A stretch of 64,000 bases of DNA. It comes from DAITQM01 sp039794245 (GTDB lineage: Bacteria; Pseudomonadota; Gammaproteobacteria; Xanthomonadales; Wenzhouxiangellaceae). This document shows positions 17,156 to 26,668 of the stretch, piece by piece (position 1 is the stretch's first letter; each line of letters starts with the position of its first letter). The stretch spans positions 62,001 to 126,000 of the forward strand of contig JBDIVS010000001.1 of the NCBI GenBank assembly GCA_039794245.1, in the 5' to 3' direction. Below the pieces are notes generated by a model. That model saw only the letters and a program-made list of their open reading frames with translations, did no database searches and was not told where the DNA came from. The translations under genes and the position numbers were made by a program.

Positions 17156-17884
17156 ATGTCGACGAATGAGCGGCAAGTGGTCGAGTCACGAACACGGCGC
17201 AGCAGCCGGCGGCGTGAGGCCATAGGGCCGGCGGGTCGGGTAAAACCGGCTGCCGCCAAGGCGGCCGGCCGGCCGGCCGGTGAACGCCGCGGCGTGGTGC
17301 GCGGCGAGTTGATCGAGGCGGCGCGTGTCGTCGTGCTCGAACGCGGTTCGGGCGGTGCCGGGATACGCGAGATCGCGCGCCGGGCCGGGGTGAATCCGGC
17401 GATGGTGCATTACTATTTCGGCGACCGGGAAAGCCTGCTGCTGGCGATGCTCGACGCTGCCGTCGAGCCGCTGTTGAACACCGTGCGCGATTGGAGCCGA
17501 TCGGCGCCGGACGGCCCGCCAGCGATCCATGGCTTTATTTCCACCGTCCACGCCGTGATCGCCGAACGGCCATGGCTGCCGCACCTGATCGTCCGCGAAA
17601 TTCTCGGCCACGAAGGGCAATTGCGCGAGCGCTTCATCGAACACTTTGCCAGCCGCGGGCGCGGCATTCTGGTCGGCCTGATCCGCGCCGAACAGGCCGC
17701 CGGCCGCCTGCGCCGCGACCTCGATGCCGTGGCGCTCGCCCTGTCGCTGATCAGTCTGACACTGTTTCCGTTCCTTGCCCTGCCGGTCACCGAGCGTTTG
17801 TACCGATTTAGCATAGATAATAAAACTCTCGCCGGCCAGGCGGAGCATACGGCAAGGGTATTTCTTGAAGGAGCCGGCGCATGA
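17156..17884 (+). CDS. TetR family transcriptional regulator (CecR-like)
   Basis: 242 aa. A basic N-terminal extension (about 45 residues) precedes the helix-turn-helix: ELIEAARVVVLERGSGGAGI, REIARRAGVNPAMVHYYFGD and RESLLLAMLDAAVEPLL. The C-terminal ligand domain resembles the CecR/YbiH type. Its operon order, TetR-HlyD-ATPase-permease, matches the E. coli cecR-ybhGFSR arrangement, so it probably represses the downstream exporter. Its stop overlaps the next start (ATGA). Confidence 0.92.
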   Translation: MSTNERQVVESRTRRSSRRREAIGPAGRVKPAAAKAAGRPAGERRGVVRGELIEAARVVVLERGSGGAGIREIARRAGVNPAMVHYYFGDRESLLLAMLDAAVEPLLNTVRDWSRSAPDGPPAIHGFISTVHAVIAERPWLPHLIVREILGHEGQLRERFIEHFASRGRGILVGLIRAEQAAGRLRRDLDAVALALSLISLTLFPFLALPVTERLYRFSIDNKTLAGQAEHTARVFLEGAGA

Positions 17885-18930
17885 GGCGTGCAGTGCAATC
17901 TCATGTAATGCGTTTTGCGAAAAGTACAGATGAGGCCAAACGGTTTTTGCTGCGGGCCTTTTTCCGCCTCCTGCCCCGTGTGCGATCGGTGTCTAGCGCG
18001 TTGCTGCCGCTCCTTGCAGCCTGCCAGGCACAGGACATTCCACCAGTGCTCGGCACCCTGGAACGCGATCGCCTGGAATTGATCGCCGAAGCATCCGAAC
18101 CCATCGTTGAGATCGCGGTCGAGGAAGGCGACCGGGTCGAGGCCGGGCAGTTGCTGGTTCGCCTCGCCGAGGAACGTCTGGCGGCCGAACTGCACGCCGC
18201 GCAGGCCGCGGTCGCTGAAGCCCAGGCGCGATACGACGAATTGATCGCCGGACCGCGGCGCGAGGAAATCGACGAGGCGCGCGCCGCGCTCGCCGGCGCT
18301 GAGGCCCGGCTGGTCGAAGCCCGTCTCGATCACCGTCGGCAACGTGATCTCGCAGCCCGCAAGCTGCAAAGCCAGGCCGCGCTCGATGCGGCTAAAGCGC
18401 GCCTCGACAGCGCCGCCGCCGAGCAGCAAAGCGCCAGGGCGAGGCTCGATCTGTTGCTCGCCGGGACGCGCGCCGAACAACTGCGGCAAGCCGCCGCGCA
18501 ACTCTCTACACTCACCGCCCGGCGCGACGAGTTACAGATCCGCATCAAGCGTTTGACGGTGACATCGCCGGTGCCCGGCATCGTCGATGCCCTGCCCTAC
18601 GAGATCGGCGAACGGCCGCCGGCCGGCGCCACGTTGGCCGTGGTGCTCGACCGCTCACGGCTTTATGCCCGGGTGTATCTGCCGGTGGCGCTCAGAAACC
18701 GGCTCGCGCCCGCCGCGGCGGCCGAGATCCGGTTGCCGGGCAACGGCCCCGTGCTGGCCGGTAAAGTGCGCTGGATCGCACACGACGCCGCATTTACGCC
18801 GTTTTTCGCGCTGCACCAGAAAGACCGCGGCCATCTCGTCTATCTCGCCGAAATCGACGTCAGCGCGGCGCCCGCCGAAACGCCGCTCGGAACACCGGTC
18901 GAAGTCGGCTTTCCCGGCCTCGACCCATGA
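17881..18930 (+). CDS. HlyD/YbhG-type periplasmic adaptor protein
   Basis: 349 aa as read from the ATGA-coupled start. It has a biotinyl-lipoyl half-motif (EPIVEIAVEEGDRVEAGQLL), a long alpha-helical coiled-coil hairpin (about 110-215, with repeated ARLDSAAAEQQ-type heptads) and a beta-barrel domain. LLPLLAACQAQD looks like a lipobox; a GTG at 17980 would give a classic lipoprotein signal (MRSVSSALLPLLAAC), so the true start may be there and the first ~33 residues may be untranslated. Connects the inner-membrane ABC exporter to an outer-membrane channel, which is not encoded here. Confidence 0.9.
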   Translation: MRRAVQSHVMRFAKSTDEAKRFLLRAFFRLLPRVRSVSSALLPLLAACQAQDIPPVLGTLERDRLELIAEASEPIVEIAVEEGDRVEAGQLLVRLAEERLAAELHAAQAAVAEAQARYDELIAGPRREEIDEARAALAGAEARLVEARLDHRRQRDLAARKLQSQAALDAAKARLDSAAAEQQSARARLDLLLAGTRAEQLRQAAAQLSTLTARRDELQIRIKRLTVTSPVPGIVDALPYEIGERPPAGATLAVVLDRSRLYARVYLPVALRNRLAPAAAAEIRLPGNGPVLAGKVRWIAHDAAFTPFFALHQKDRGHLVYLAEIDVSAAPAETPLGTPVEVGFPGLDP

Positions 18931-19871
18931 ACGCTCGAACCCTGAGCGCCACGGCGATCAGCGCCCGCGGCCTGACCCGGCGTTTCGGCGATCTGGTGGC
19001 CGTGGACCGCCTCGATCTGGACATCGAACGCGGCCGGATTTACGGCTTTTTAGGTCCGAACGGCTCTGGAAAATCGACGACCATCCGGATGCTGTGCGGC
19101 CTGCTCGTGCCGAGCGCCGGCGAGATCGAGGTTCTGGGCCATGCGCTGCCGGCCGGGAGCGAGCCCCTGCGCCGCCGCCTCGGTTATATGACGCAGAGCT
19201 TTTCACTGTACCGCGATCTCAGCGTCCGTGAAAACCTCGATTTTATCGGCATGATCTATGGCCTGCGCAAAGCCGCCAGAGCGGAAGCGGTCCGCCGGGC
19301 ATTGCACGAATTCGAACTTGAAGACCAGCGGCGGCAACGCGCCGGCACCTTGAGCGGCGGCCAGAAGCAGCGCCTGGCGCTGGCCGTCGCCACCTTGCAC
19401 CGCCCCGAGCTTTTGATTCTCGACGAGCCGACCAGCGCCGTCGATCCGCAAAGCCGCCGCGATTTCTGGGACACGCTGTTCGAACTCGCCGCCGGCGGCG
19501 CGACGGTCCTGGTCTCGACCCATTTCATGGACGAAGCCGAGCGCTGCCACCGCTTGGCGATACTGGACCGCGGCCGCCTCGTCGCCGAAGGGCGGCCCGC
19601 CGATCTGAAACGCGACATCCCGGCACGTGTCGTCGAAATCGAAACGGCCGAGCCCGAACGGGCCAGGCAGCGCCTGCTCGGCGAACCCTGGATCGCCAGC
19701 ATTGCCCAGATGGGCAACCTCCTGCACGCCCTGGTCGCCCGCCAGCAGGCGGCGCCGGCCGCGGCCATCGAAGCGGTGTTGCGCGCTGCGCAGATCCCCG
19801 CCGCGGCTGAGGACGCGCCGGCGAACCTGGAAGACGTCTTTGTCGCCGCCACCGGGTTCAGGAAACGATGA
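18927..19871 (+). CDS. ABC-2 type exporter ATP-binding protein (YbhF/CcmA-like)
   Basis: 314 aa with one ABC cassette: Walker A GPNGSGKST near residue 47, Q-loop YMTQSFSLYRDLSVREN, signature LSGGQKQR, Walker B LLILDEPTSAVDPQSR and H-loop VSTHFMDEAERC. E. coli YbhF has two cassettes; this one has one plus a C-terminal regulatory tail. ATGA overlaps on both sides tie it to the adaptor and the permease. Confidence 0.96.
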   Translation: MNARTLSATAISARGLTRRFGDLVAVDRLDLDIERGRIYGFLGPNGSGKSTTIRMLCGLLVPSAGEIEVLGHALPAGSEPLRRRLGYMTQSFSLYRDLSVRENLDFIGMIYGLRKAARAEAVRRALHEFELEDQRRQRAGTLSGGQKQRLALAVATLHRPELLILDEPTSAVDPQSRRDFWDTLFELAAGGATVLVSTHFMDEAERCHRLAILDRGRLVAEGRPADLKRDIPARVVEIETAEPERARQRLLGEPWIASIAQMGNLLHALVARQQAAPAAAIEAVLRAAQIPAAAEDAPANLEDVFVAATGFRKR

Positions 19872-20965
19872 TCGAGACGCTGCTACGCATCGGCGGCGTG
19901 GCCCAAAAAGAGGTCCGCCAGCTCGTCCGTGACCGGCCGACGTTCGGCATGATCGTCGGCATCCCGCTGTTGCAGATCCTGCTCTTCGGTTACGCCATCA
20001 ACCTCGACGTGCGTCACCTGCACGCCGGTTATCTCGACCTGGCAAATACCACCGACTCGCGCCAGGTGCTCCAGGCGGCCGAAGCGAGCCAACTGGTGGA
20101 TTTCACGCGCCGGGCGGCGGACCGCGCCCAACTCGAGGCCATGATCCGCCGCGGCGAAATCACCATCGGCCTGGTGCTGCCGGCCGATTTCACCGCGCGC
20201 CTGCGCAACGGCACCCGGCCGGCCGGCCAGATCCTGATCGACAACTCCGGCCCGAGCATCGACAACGTCGCCCGCCAACTCGCCGAACTGCCGCTCGCCT
20301 TCCGCCAACCGGCGGCACAAAAGACAAGCCGCTTCGCGCTCCGCGTGCTGTACAACCCGGAGCGCTACACCGCCGTGCAGATCGTGCCGGCGCTGATCGG
20401 CGTGATCCTGAACCTGACGCTCGTACTGTTCACCGCGATCGCCATCGTCCGCGAACGCGAGCGCGGCAATCTCGAACTTTTGATCGCCACCCCGATCCGC
20501 ACTGCAGAATTGATGATCGGCAAGATCATGCCGTACATCGTCATCGGCCTGCTTCAGACGAGTATCATCCTTGCCGTCGGCGTCCTGTTGTTCGATGTGC
20601 CGATCGCCGGCGATCTCATCGACCTGTATCTCGCGGCGCTGGTCTTCATCGGCGCCAGTCTGGCGCTCGGTCTGCTGATCTCGACGCTGGCCCAGACCCA
20701 GTTCCAGGCCATGCAGGTGAGTGTCTTCATCTACCTGCCTAGCATCCTGCTCAGCGGTTTCATGTTCCCCTTCGAAGGCATGCCGCGCTTCGCCCAGGCC
20801 ATCGCCGAATGGCTCCCCCTCACCCACTTCATCCGCCTGGTGCGCGGCATCCTGCTGCGCGGCGCCACTTTGGGCGAAATGCAGCACGAAGCCTGGATCC
20901 TGGCCGCCTTCTTTCTCGCCTTCATGGTGCTCGCCGTCCTGCGCTTCCATAAACGCCTGGATTGA
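19868..20965 (+). CDS. ABC-2 type exporter permease (YbhS/YbhR-like)
   Basis: 365 aa. One N-terminal membrane helix, a large periplasmic domain (about 45-170), then five C-terminal helices including NLTLVLFTAIAIVRERERGN and FIYLPSILLSGFMFPFEGMP, both typical of ABC-2 permeases. Only one permease gene is present where the Ybh system has two, so it may homodimerise. Last gene of the operon; a terminator lies about 320 bp downstream. Confidence 0.94.
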   Translation: MIETLLRIGGVAQKEVRQLVRDRPTFGMIVGIPLLQILLFGYAINLDVRHLHAGYLDLANTTDSRQVLQAAEASQLVDFTRRAADRAQLEAMIRRGEITIGLVLPADFTARLRNGTRPAGQILIDNSGPSIDNVARQLAELPLAFRQPAAQKTSRFALRVLYNPERYTAVQIVPALIGVILNLTLVLFTAIAIVRERERGNLELLIATPIRTAELMIGKIMPYIVIGLLQTSIILAVGVLLFDVPIAGDLIDLYLAALVFIGASLALGLLISTLAQTQFQAMQVSVFIYLPSILLSGFMFPFEGMPRFAQAIAEWLPLTHFIRLVRGILLRGATLGEMQHEAWILAAFFLAFMVLAVLRFHKRLD

Positions 20966-21282
20966 GCGGCAGCGGCGCCTTTGGCAGGAGCGGTGACCGC
21001 CTGTGGATAACTCGTACGTGCCGTGCATCACGGAGAGTTCAGGTGTACTTGATACCGGCTTGATAGACGGCCGGGGCGCGGGATGAGATGATGGCAGTGT
21101 CTGGAGTGAAGGCAGTTCGCGGCAGGGTAGCCAGGTGAGGTCAGACAGGCAGGGCAGCCGGGCAGGAAGCCCCTGATGCCAGTGAGGCGCCAGCGGAATG
21201 GGCCGGCAGGTCACGACAAGGGAAAGGATGATGCAAAAGGGAGAGCAGGTTCGGGCTGCATCACTCCAGGCCGTTTCATCCA
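20966..21282. other. 317-bp gap after the exporter operon without recognisable gene
   Basis: No open frame with convincing codon use or homology was seen on either strand. The stretch is purine-rich on the plus strand and ends at a strong terminator, so it may be a long 3' UTR or old insertion debris. Confidence 0.5.
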
Positions 21283-21308
21283 CCGCCGGGCTTGCCCGGC
21301 GGGGTTTT
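21283..21308 (+). terminator. Rho-independent terminator
   Basis: Perfect 9-bp stem CCGCCGGGC (21283-21291) with GCCCGGCGG (21294-21302), followed by GGTTTT. The T-run orients it to stop plus-strand transcription from the exporter operon before it meets serS. Confidence 0.8.
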
Positions 21309-21314
21309 ACTTAC

Positions 21315-21328
21315 CCCAACTGTTGCAT
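21315..21328. repeat. Half-junction of the ACCCAACTGTTGGGT insertion family
   Basis: CCCAACTGTTGCAT is identical over 14 bp to the left junction of the insert at 16826-16839. No right junction follows before serS, so this looks like a decayed or partial copy. Confidence 0.5.
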
Positions 21329-21352
21329 TTACGCTCTTCAACGATCCGCCGT

Positions 21353-22639
21353 TCAGGCGTTTTCTTTTTCGATCTTCTCCAGGCCGCCAAGCCACGGGCG
21401 GAGCGCGTGCGGGACGGTGACCGAGCCGTCTTCGTTCTGGTAGTTTTCGAGGATCGCAACTAGGGTGCGGCCGACGGCGAGGCCCGAGCCGTTCAGCGTG
21501 TGCACGGTTTCCGGCTTGCCGGTTGGCGACTTGCGCCAGCGGGTTTTCATCCGCCGCGCCTGAAAATCGCCGAAGTGCGAACAGGAGCTGATCTCGCGGT
21601 AGCGCCGCTGGCTCGGCAGCCACACTTCCAGGTCGTAGGTCTTGCGCGCCGCAAAGCCCATATCCCCGGTGCACAGCAGCACGACGCGGTACGGCAGTTC
21701 GAGCCGGCGCAGCACGGCTTCGGCGTGGGCGGTCAGCGCATCCAGCGCCGCCTCGCCTTCATCCGGCTCGACGATCTGCACCAGTTCGACTTTCTCGAAC
21801 TGGTGCTGGCGGATCATGCCGCGCACGTCGCGGCCGTAGGATCCGGCCTCGCTGCGGAAACACGGCGTATGGGCGACGAGGCGCAGCGGCAGCGTGCCGG
21901 CCTCGAGTATCTCGCCGCGCACGAGGTTGGTCAGCGGCACCTCGGCGGTCGGGATCAGGTAATAAGGCAGATCGCCGGCCAGGGCGAAAAGGTCGGCGGC
22001 AAACTTTGGCAACTGGCCGGTGCCGGTCAGGCTGTCGCGGTTGGCGAGGTACGGCACATAGTATTCCCGGTAACCGTGCTCGGCGGTGTGCAGATCGAGC
22101 ATGAACTGGACCAGGGCGCGGTGCAGGCGGGCCAGCGGGCCGCCGAGGACGGCGAAACGGGTTCCGGCAATTTTAGCGGCACGATCGAAATCGAGCATGG
22201 CGAGCGCCGCGCCGATATCCACGTGGTCGCGGACCGTAAACGGCATGGCCCGCGGTTCACCCCAGCGCCGGACCTCAACGTTGTCGTTCTCGTTGTCGCC
22301 CGGCGGCACGTCGGCGGCGGGGATGTTGGGCAGGGCCAGCAGAATTTCATCCTCGGCCGCCAGGACGGCCTCGAGCCTGGCCTTTAGCTTGTCGAGTTCG
22401 GCGCCGAGGTCGCCGACCGCGGCCAAAAGCGGCGCGATGTCCGCGCCGCGCGCCTTGGCTTCGCCGATCGCCCGCGACCTCACATTACGTTCGTTTTGCA
22501 GTTCCTGGGTGCGGGTCTGGCAGTGGCGGCGTTCGTCCTCGAGACGCCGCCAGCCGGCGGCATCGAACGTGGCGCCGCGGCGCGCCAGTTGTTCGGCGAC
22601 CGCCTCGGGGTCGGTGCGCAGGAGTTGGGGATCGAGCAT
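21353..22639 (-). CDS. serS: Seryl-tRNA synthetase
   Basis: 428-aa class II synthetase charging tRNA-Ser and tRNA-Sec. The N-terminal coiled-coil arm (about 27-100, e.g. CQTRTQELQNERNVRSRAIG) and the class II core are complete: motif 2 CFRSEAGSYGRDVRGMIRQH and motif 3 NGSGLAVGRTLVAILEN. Downstream of lolA in a minus-strand run ftsK-lolA-serS, resembling the E. coli order except that rarA is missing between lolA and serS. Confidence 0.97.
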   Translation of the reverse strand: MLDPQLLRTDPEAVAEQLARRGATFDAAGWRRLEDERRHCQTRTQELQNERNVRSRAIGEAKARGADIAPLLAAVGDLGAELDKLKARLEAVLAAEDEILLALPNIPAADVPPGDNENDNVEVRRWGEPRAMPFTVRDHVDIGAALAMLDFDRAAKIAGTRFAVLGGPLARLHRALVQFMLDLHTAEHGYREYYVPYLANRDSLTGTGQLPKFAADLFALAGDLPYYLIPTAEVPLTNLVRGEILEAGTLPLRLVAHTPCFRSEAGSYGRDVRGMIRQHQFEKVELVQIVEPDEGEAALDALTAHAEAVLRRLELPYRVVLLCTGDMGFAARKTYDLEVWLPSQRRYREISSCSHFGDFQARRMKTRWRKSPTGKPETVHTLNGSGLAVGRTLVAILENYQNEDGSVTVPHALRPWLGGLEKIEKENA

Positions 22640-22657
22640 TGCGGCGGCCCTGCTGAT

Positions 22658-23272
22658 TTAGATATCTTTGATCACATCGACGCCGCGCGGCGGCGTGAAC
22701 GAGAAAAGCCCGGGTTGCAGTTTGGGGTTCCGCCGCAGGTGGCTGAAATGGATATCGGTGCTCTGCCCCAAGTGGTCGGACATCACCATCCGGGCCAGCA
22801 TGTCGCCGGCGAATCCGAGCCTGAGTTCGCTGAAATCGCTGCTGTCGAGCGGTTCGAGTATGACCCATTCGAGATCCTCGCCGTGGCCGCCGTCGCGCAT
22901 TTCGAAGTATTCGCCGAGGCGCGCTGGGTCGGTCAGTACGCTGAGCGCCGATTGGTTGAGCGCCTTTTTCTGGTCGCGCACCGTGACCTGCTCGAGTTCG
23001 ACATCGTAAGACCACACCTGCCGGCCGTCGGCGACGATGTGCTGCGGCCAAGGTTCGAGGTAGTCCCAGCGCAACCGGTCGGGCTGCTGGATGAACAGGT
23101 TGCCGGTCGAGATTTCCTGGTAGCCGTCGGCATCGGCAGCGATCTGCCGGAACGAGGCGCTGAGGCTGGTCAGCCCGGTATTGAATGCCCGAAGACGCTC
23201 GATGCCGCCGGCTTCGGCGGCCGCGTTCCAGGCCATGAGCGCGGGCAGGACAAGTGCAGTGATGTATTTCAC
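22658..23272 (-). CDS. lolA: Outer-membrane lipoprotein carrier protein LolA
   Basis: 204-aa periplasmic chaperone that ferries lipoproteins from LolCDE to LolB. A signal peptide (MKYITALVLPALMAWNAAA) is followed by family motifs SASFRQIAADADGYQEISTG, FIQQPDRLRWDY and the C-terminal FSFTPPRGVDVIKD. The start is GTG 23272 with no obvious ribosome-binding site, suggesting translation is coupled to ftsK, whose stop is 26 bp upstream. Confidence 0.95.
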   Translation of the reverse strand: MKYITALVLPALMAWNAAAEAGGIERLRAFNTGLTSLSASFRQIAADADGYQEISTGNLFIQQPDRLRWDYLEPWPQHIVADGRQVWSYDVELEQVTVRDQKKALNQSALSVLTDPARLGEYFEMRDGGHGEDLEWVILEPLDSSDFSELRLGFAGDMLARMVMSDHLGQSTDIHFSHLRRNPKLQPGLFSFTPPRGVDVIKDI

Positions 23273-23298
23273 AAGTTGTGACCGATTTAGACAATAAC

Positions 23299-25650
23299 CT
23301 ATTCGCGGCTGCGCCGCGGCACCAGCACCTGGCGCTGGCCGTTGTGTTCCGGCGGGCTGACGATACCGGCCGCTTCCATATCCTCGATCAGGCGCGCCGC
23401 GCGGTTGTAGCCGATGCGCAGTTGGCGCTGGACGCTGGAAATCGAGGCGCGGCGCGATTCGATGACGAACTCGACCGCCTGGTCGTAGTACTCGTCCTGC
23501 TCGCCGCCGGGCGGCCCCTCGGGCAGGCCGGTGGCCCCGATCAACTGGCCGTTGCCGTCGGTCTGCACGTCTTCGAGCACCGCGGAAAGATAATCCGGTT
23601 CGCCCATGGCGCGCAGCATTTCGACCACTTTGTGCACTTCGTGATCGGCGACAAAGGCGCCGTGGATGCGCTCGGGCAACGCCGAGCCGGGCGGCAGGAA
23701 CAGCATGTCGCCGTGGCCGAGAAGTTGTTCGGCGCCCGATTGATCGAGGATGGTACGCGAATCGATGCGCGACGACACCTGGAAGGCGATGCGTGCCGGG
23801 ATGTTGGCCTTGATCAGGCCGGTGATCACATCGACCGACGGCCGCTGCGTGGCGAGAATCAGGTGGATGCCAGAAGCGCGGGCCTTCTGCGCCAGCCGGG
23901 CGATCAGCTCTTCGACTTTTTTGCCGACGATCATCATCATGTCGGCAAATTCGTCAACGACGACGACGATGTTGGGCAGGGTTTGCAGTTCCGGCGGCGA
24001 GGTCCCGGGCGGCGCACCGGCGGCCTCGAAAAATGGGTCGGTCAGTGGTTTGCCGGCCTGCCGCGCTTCGTTGATCCGGCGGTTATAACCGGCGAGGTTG
24101 CGCACGCCGAGGGTCGCCATCAGCCGGTAGCGGCGGTCCATTTCGCCGACCCCCCAGCGCAGCGCGTTGGCGGCGTCCTTCATATCGGTGACCACCGGCG
24201 TCAAAAGGTGCGGGATGCCTTCGTAGACCGACAATTCGAGCATCTTGGGGTCGATCATAATCAAGCGCACCTGCTCGGGCGTCGCCTTGTACAGCAGGCT
24301 CAGGATCATGGCGTTGATCGCCACCGATTTTCCAGAACCGGTGGTCCCGGCGACCAGCAGGTGCGGCATACGTGAAATGTCGGCGATCACCGGATTGCCG
24401 CCGATGTCCTTACCGAGTCCGAGGGTCAGCGGCGAGTGCGATTTCTGATAGGTGGCCGACTCCAGGATCTCGCGCAGATACACCAACTCGCGCCGCTGGT
24501 TCGGAATCTCGAGACCGACAACCGATTTGCCGGGAATGACCTCGACGATGCGCACCGAAATGACGCTGAGACCGCGCGCCAGATCCTTGGCCAGCGACGA
24601 GATCTGGCTGACCTTGACGCCGGCCGCCGGTTGCAGTTCGAAGCGGGTGACCACCGGACCGGGATGGACGGCGACCACCTCGGCCTCGACATTGAAATCG
24701 GCGAGTTTCAGTTCCACCTGCCGCGACAGCGCGGCCAGCGCCTCGGCGCTGTAACCCTGTGTCGTGCGCGGCGGCTCGTCGAGCAGATCGAGCGGCGGCA
24801 AGCCGGCGGCCGGCAGGTGCTTGAACAACGGCCGCTGCCGTTCCTGCACGGTCGGCTCGGGCACCGGCGGTGGCGCGCGCAGTTCGATTTTCGGCGGTTC
24901 GCGCCTGGCCTGGCGGACCGTTTCCTGACGGCGCAGATCGTCGCGCTGGGCGCGCGCCCGGCGGCCGGCGATCCAGTCCTTCAGGTCATCGCCGAACTCG
25001 CGCCCGCGGCGCCAGGCGGCAAGCGCCAGCGCCCCGGTGGAATCCATCAGCCACAACCACGAAAGACCAGTGAACAGCGTGATGCCCGACAGCAGCAGGG
25101 CCAGCAGCAACAATGTCGTGCCGGTTTCGGCGAGCAGCGGCAGAAACGGCCGGCTGACCAGGCTGCCGACGATGCCGCCGGCGCCGAAGCCTTCCGGCAA
25201 GGGTGCGATGCCGTCTCTGGCGTGCATCGCCAGCAACGCCGCGCCGCTGGCCACCGCAACGATGAGGCCACCGAGATAGATCGCCGGTGCCCAGCGTTCG
25301 GCCTGCGGCCGATCGCCGCGCGGCAACTGCCGGACACCGAGATAAAATAGTAAAAACGGCAGCAGATAGCCCGCCAGGCCGAAAAAACTGAGGCTGAAGT
25401 CGGCGAGCCAGGCGCCGGCCAGGCCGCCGCGATTGGCGATGCGCCCGGCGCTGCCGGCGTGGCTGAAACCGGGATCGCCGGGGCTGTAACTGACAAGACA
25501 GACCGCCAGATAGACCGCAGCGATCGCCAGCACGACCAGAAGGCTTTCGCGCAGGCGGCCGGCGAGCGCGCCGCCTTCCGCCGCGCCGCCGTGCCGCGCC
25601 GCGGCCCGCACTGGACGTCGTGCGGCCTCGTTGGACGGCTTGCGCCTCAC
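23299..25650 (-). CDS. ftsK: DNA translocase FtsK
   Basis: 783-aa septal DNA pump that clears chromosomes through the division septum and activates XerCD at dif. Four N-terminal membrane helices occupy about 30-200, then a short linker (about 210-290) and the RecA-like motor with Walker A GTTGSGKSVAIN near residue 433 and Walker B IVVVVDEFADMMM. The C-terminal gamma winged helix shows SSVQRQLRIGYNRAARLIED. The linker is much shorter than in E. coli (1329 aa), as in many FtsK/SpoIIIE proteins. GTG start; divergent from trxB with a 46-bp gap. Confidence 0.96.
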   Translation of the reverse strand: MRRKPSNEAARRPVRAAARHGGAAEGGALAGRLRESLLVVLAIAAVYLAVCLVSYSPGDPGFSHAGSAGRIANRGGLAGAWLADFSLSFFGLAGYLLPFLLFYLGVRQLPRGDRPQAERWAPAIYLGGLIVAVASGAALLAMHARDGIAPLPEGFGAGGIVGSLVSRPFLPLLAETGTTLLLLALLLSGITLFTGLSWLWLMDSTGALALAAWRRGREFGDDLKDWIAGRRARAQRDDLRRQETVRQARREPPKIELRAPPPVPEPTVQERQRPLFKHLPAAGLPPLDLLDEPPRTTQGYSAEALAALSRQVELKLADFNVEAEVVAVHPGPVVTRFELQPAAGVKVSQISSLAKDLARGLSVISVRIVEVIPGKSVVGLEIPNQRRELVYLREILESATYQKSHSPLTLGLGKDIGGNPVIADISRMPHLLVAGTTGSGKSVAINAMILSLLYKATPEQVRLIMIDPKMLELSVYEGIPHLLTPVVTDMKDAANALRWGVGEMDRRYRLMATLGVRNLAGYNRRINEARQAGKPLTDPFFEAAGAPPGTSPPELQTLPNIVVVVDEFADMMMIVGKKVEELIARLAQKARASGIHLILATQRPSVDVITGLIKANIPARIAFQVSSRIDSRTILDQSGAEQLLGHGDMLFLPPGSALPERIHGAFVADHEVHKVVEMLRAMGEPDYLSAVLEDVQTDGNGQLIGATGLPEGPPGGEQDEYYDQAVEFVIESRRASISSVQRQLRIGYNRAARLIEDMEAAGIVSPPEHNGQRQVLVPRRSRE

Positions 25651-25658
25651 GGTAAAAT
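25631..25658 (+). promoter_or_regulatory. Predicted promoter of trxB
   Basis: TTGGAC (25631-25636), 16-bp spacer, TAAAAT (25653-25658). The sequence GGTAAAATACCCATTCCGCC at the -10/start region recurs upstream of purE with 18 of 20 bases identical. The -35 lies inside the ftsK 5' end. Confidence 0.5.
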
Positions 25659-25696
25659 ACCCATTCCGCCTTCAATCATCGAACAGGAGATTATAC

Positions 25697-26647
25697 ATGG
25701 CCGCTCCCCGTCACTTCCGGCTGCTGATCCTAGGTTCAGGTCCGGCTGGCTATACCGCGGCGATCTACGCGGCGCGCGCCAATCTCAAACCGGTGGTGAT
25801 CACCGGCCTGCAGCAGGGCGGTCAATTGACAACAACCACCGACGTCGACAACTGGCCGGGCGACGTCGAGGGCCTGCAGGGCCCGGCCCTGATGGAACGC
25901 ATGCAGCGCCACGCCGAGCGTTTTCACACCGAGATCATATTCGATCACATCAACCATGTCGATCTCGGCCGCCGGCCGTTTACGCTGCGCGGCGATCAGA
26001 GCGAATATACCGCCGAAGCGCTGATCGTCGCGACCGGCGCCAGCGCCCGTTACCTCGGCATCGATTCGGAGCAGCGCTATCTCGGGCGCGGCGTTTCGGC
26101 CTGTGCCACCTGCGACGGTTTTTTTTATCGCGGCCAGGATGTCGCAGTGATCGGCGGCGGCAACACCGCAGTCGAAGAAGCGTTGTATCTTGCCAACCTG
26201 GCCAATAAAGTGACGCTGGTGCACCGCCGGTCCCAGTTGCGCGCCGAAAAAATCCTCCAGGACCGCCTGTTCGCCCGCCGCGACGAAGGCAAAATCGACA
26301 TCATCTGGGATCATCTCGTCGCTGAAGTGCTCGGTGACGATAACGGCGTCACCGGTGTGCGCCTGGCGCATGTGGCGAGCGGTGAACAACGCGATATCGC
26401 CGCCAGCGGCCTGTTCATCGCCATCGGCCATACGCCCAATACGGCATTGTTCGAGGGGCAACTGGCAATGAACGGCGGTTATATCAAAACCGTCTCCGGG
26501 CAGAATGGCAACGCCACCTCGACCAGCGTGCCCGGCGTGTTCGCCGCCGGCGATGTCGCCGACCACGTTTACCGCCAGGCCGTGACCTCGGCCGGTTTCG
26601 GCTGTATGGCAGCGCTCGACGCCAAACGTTTTCTGGACGAAAATTGA
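25697..26647 (+). CDS. trxB: Thioredoxin reductase
   Basis: 316-aa FAD/NADPH disulfide reductase for thioredoxin, cytoplasmic. The FAD motif GSGPAGYTAAIYAARANL is near the N-terminus, the redox-active CATC is Cys136/Cys139, and the NADPH motif is VIGGGNTAVEEALYL. C-terminal GVFAAGDVADHVYRQAVTSA is characteristic. ATG 25697 has CAGGAGA 6 bp upstream; an upstream in-frame start at 25631 would place the promoter inside the gene and was rejected. Confidence 0.97.
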   Translation: MAAPRHFRLLILGSGPAGYTAAIYAARANLKPVVITGLQQGGQLTTTTDVDNWPGDVEGLQGPALMERMQRHAERFHTEIIFDHINHVDLGRRPFTLRGDQSEYTAEALIVATGASARYLGIDSEQRYLGRGVSACATCDGFFYRGQDVAVIGGGNTAVEEALYLANLANKVTLVHRRSQLRAEKILQDRLFARRDEGKIDIIWDHLVAEVLGDDNGVTGVRLAHVASGEQRDIAASGLFIAIGHTPNTALFEGQLAMNGGYIKTVSGQNGNATSTSVPGVFAAGDVADHVYRQAVTSAGFGCMAALDAKRFLDEN

Positions 26648-26668
26648 AAACGCTTACGCGATCTGCGA

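Noticed and set aside
19883..21283. 466-codon minus-strand frame opposite the ABC permease
   Set aside because: Low-complexity Asp/Gln/His-rich translation typical of an antisense frame; the plus-strand permease is clear.
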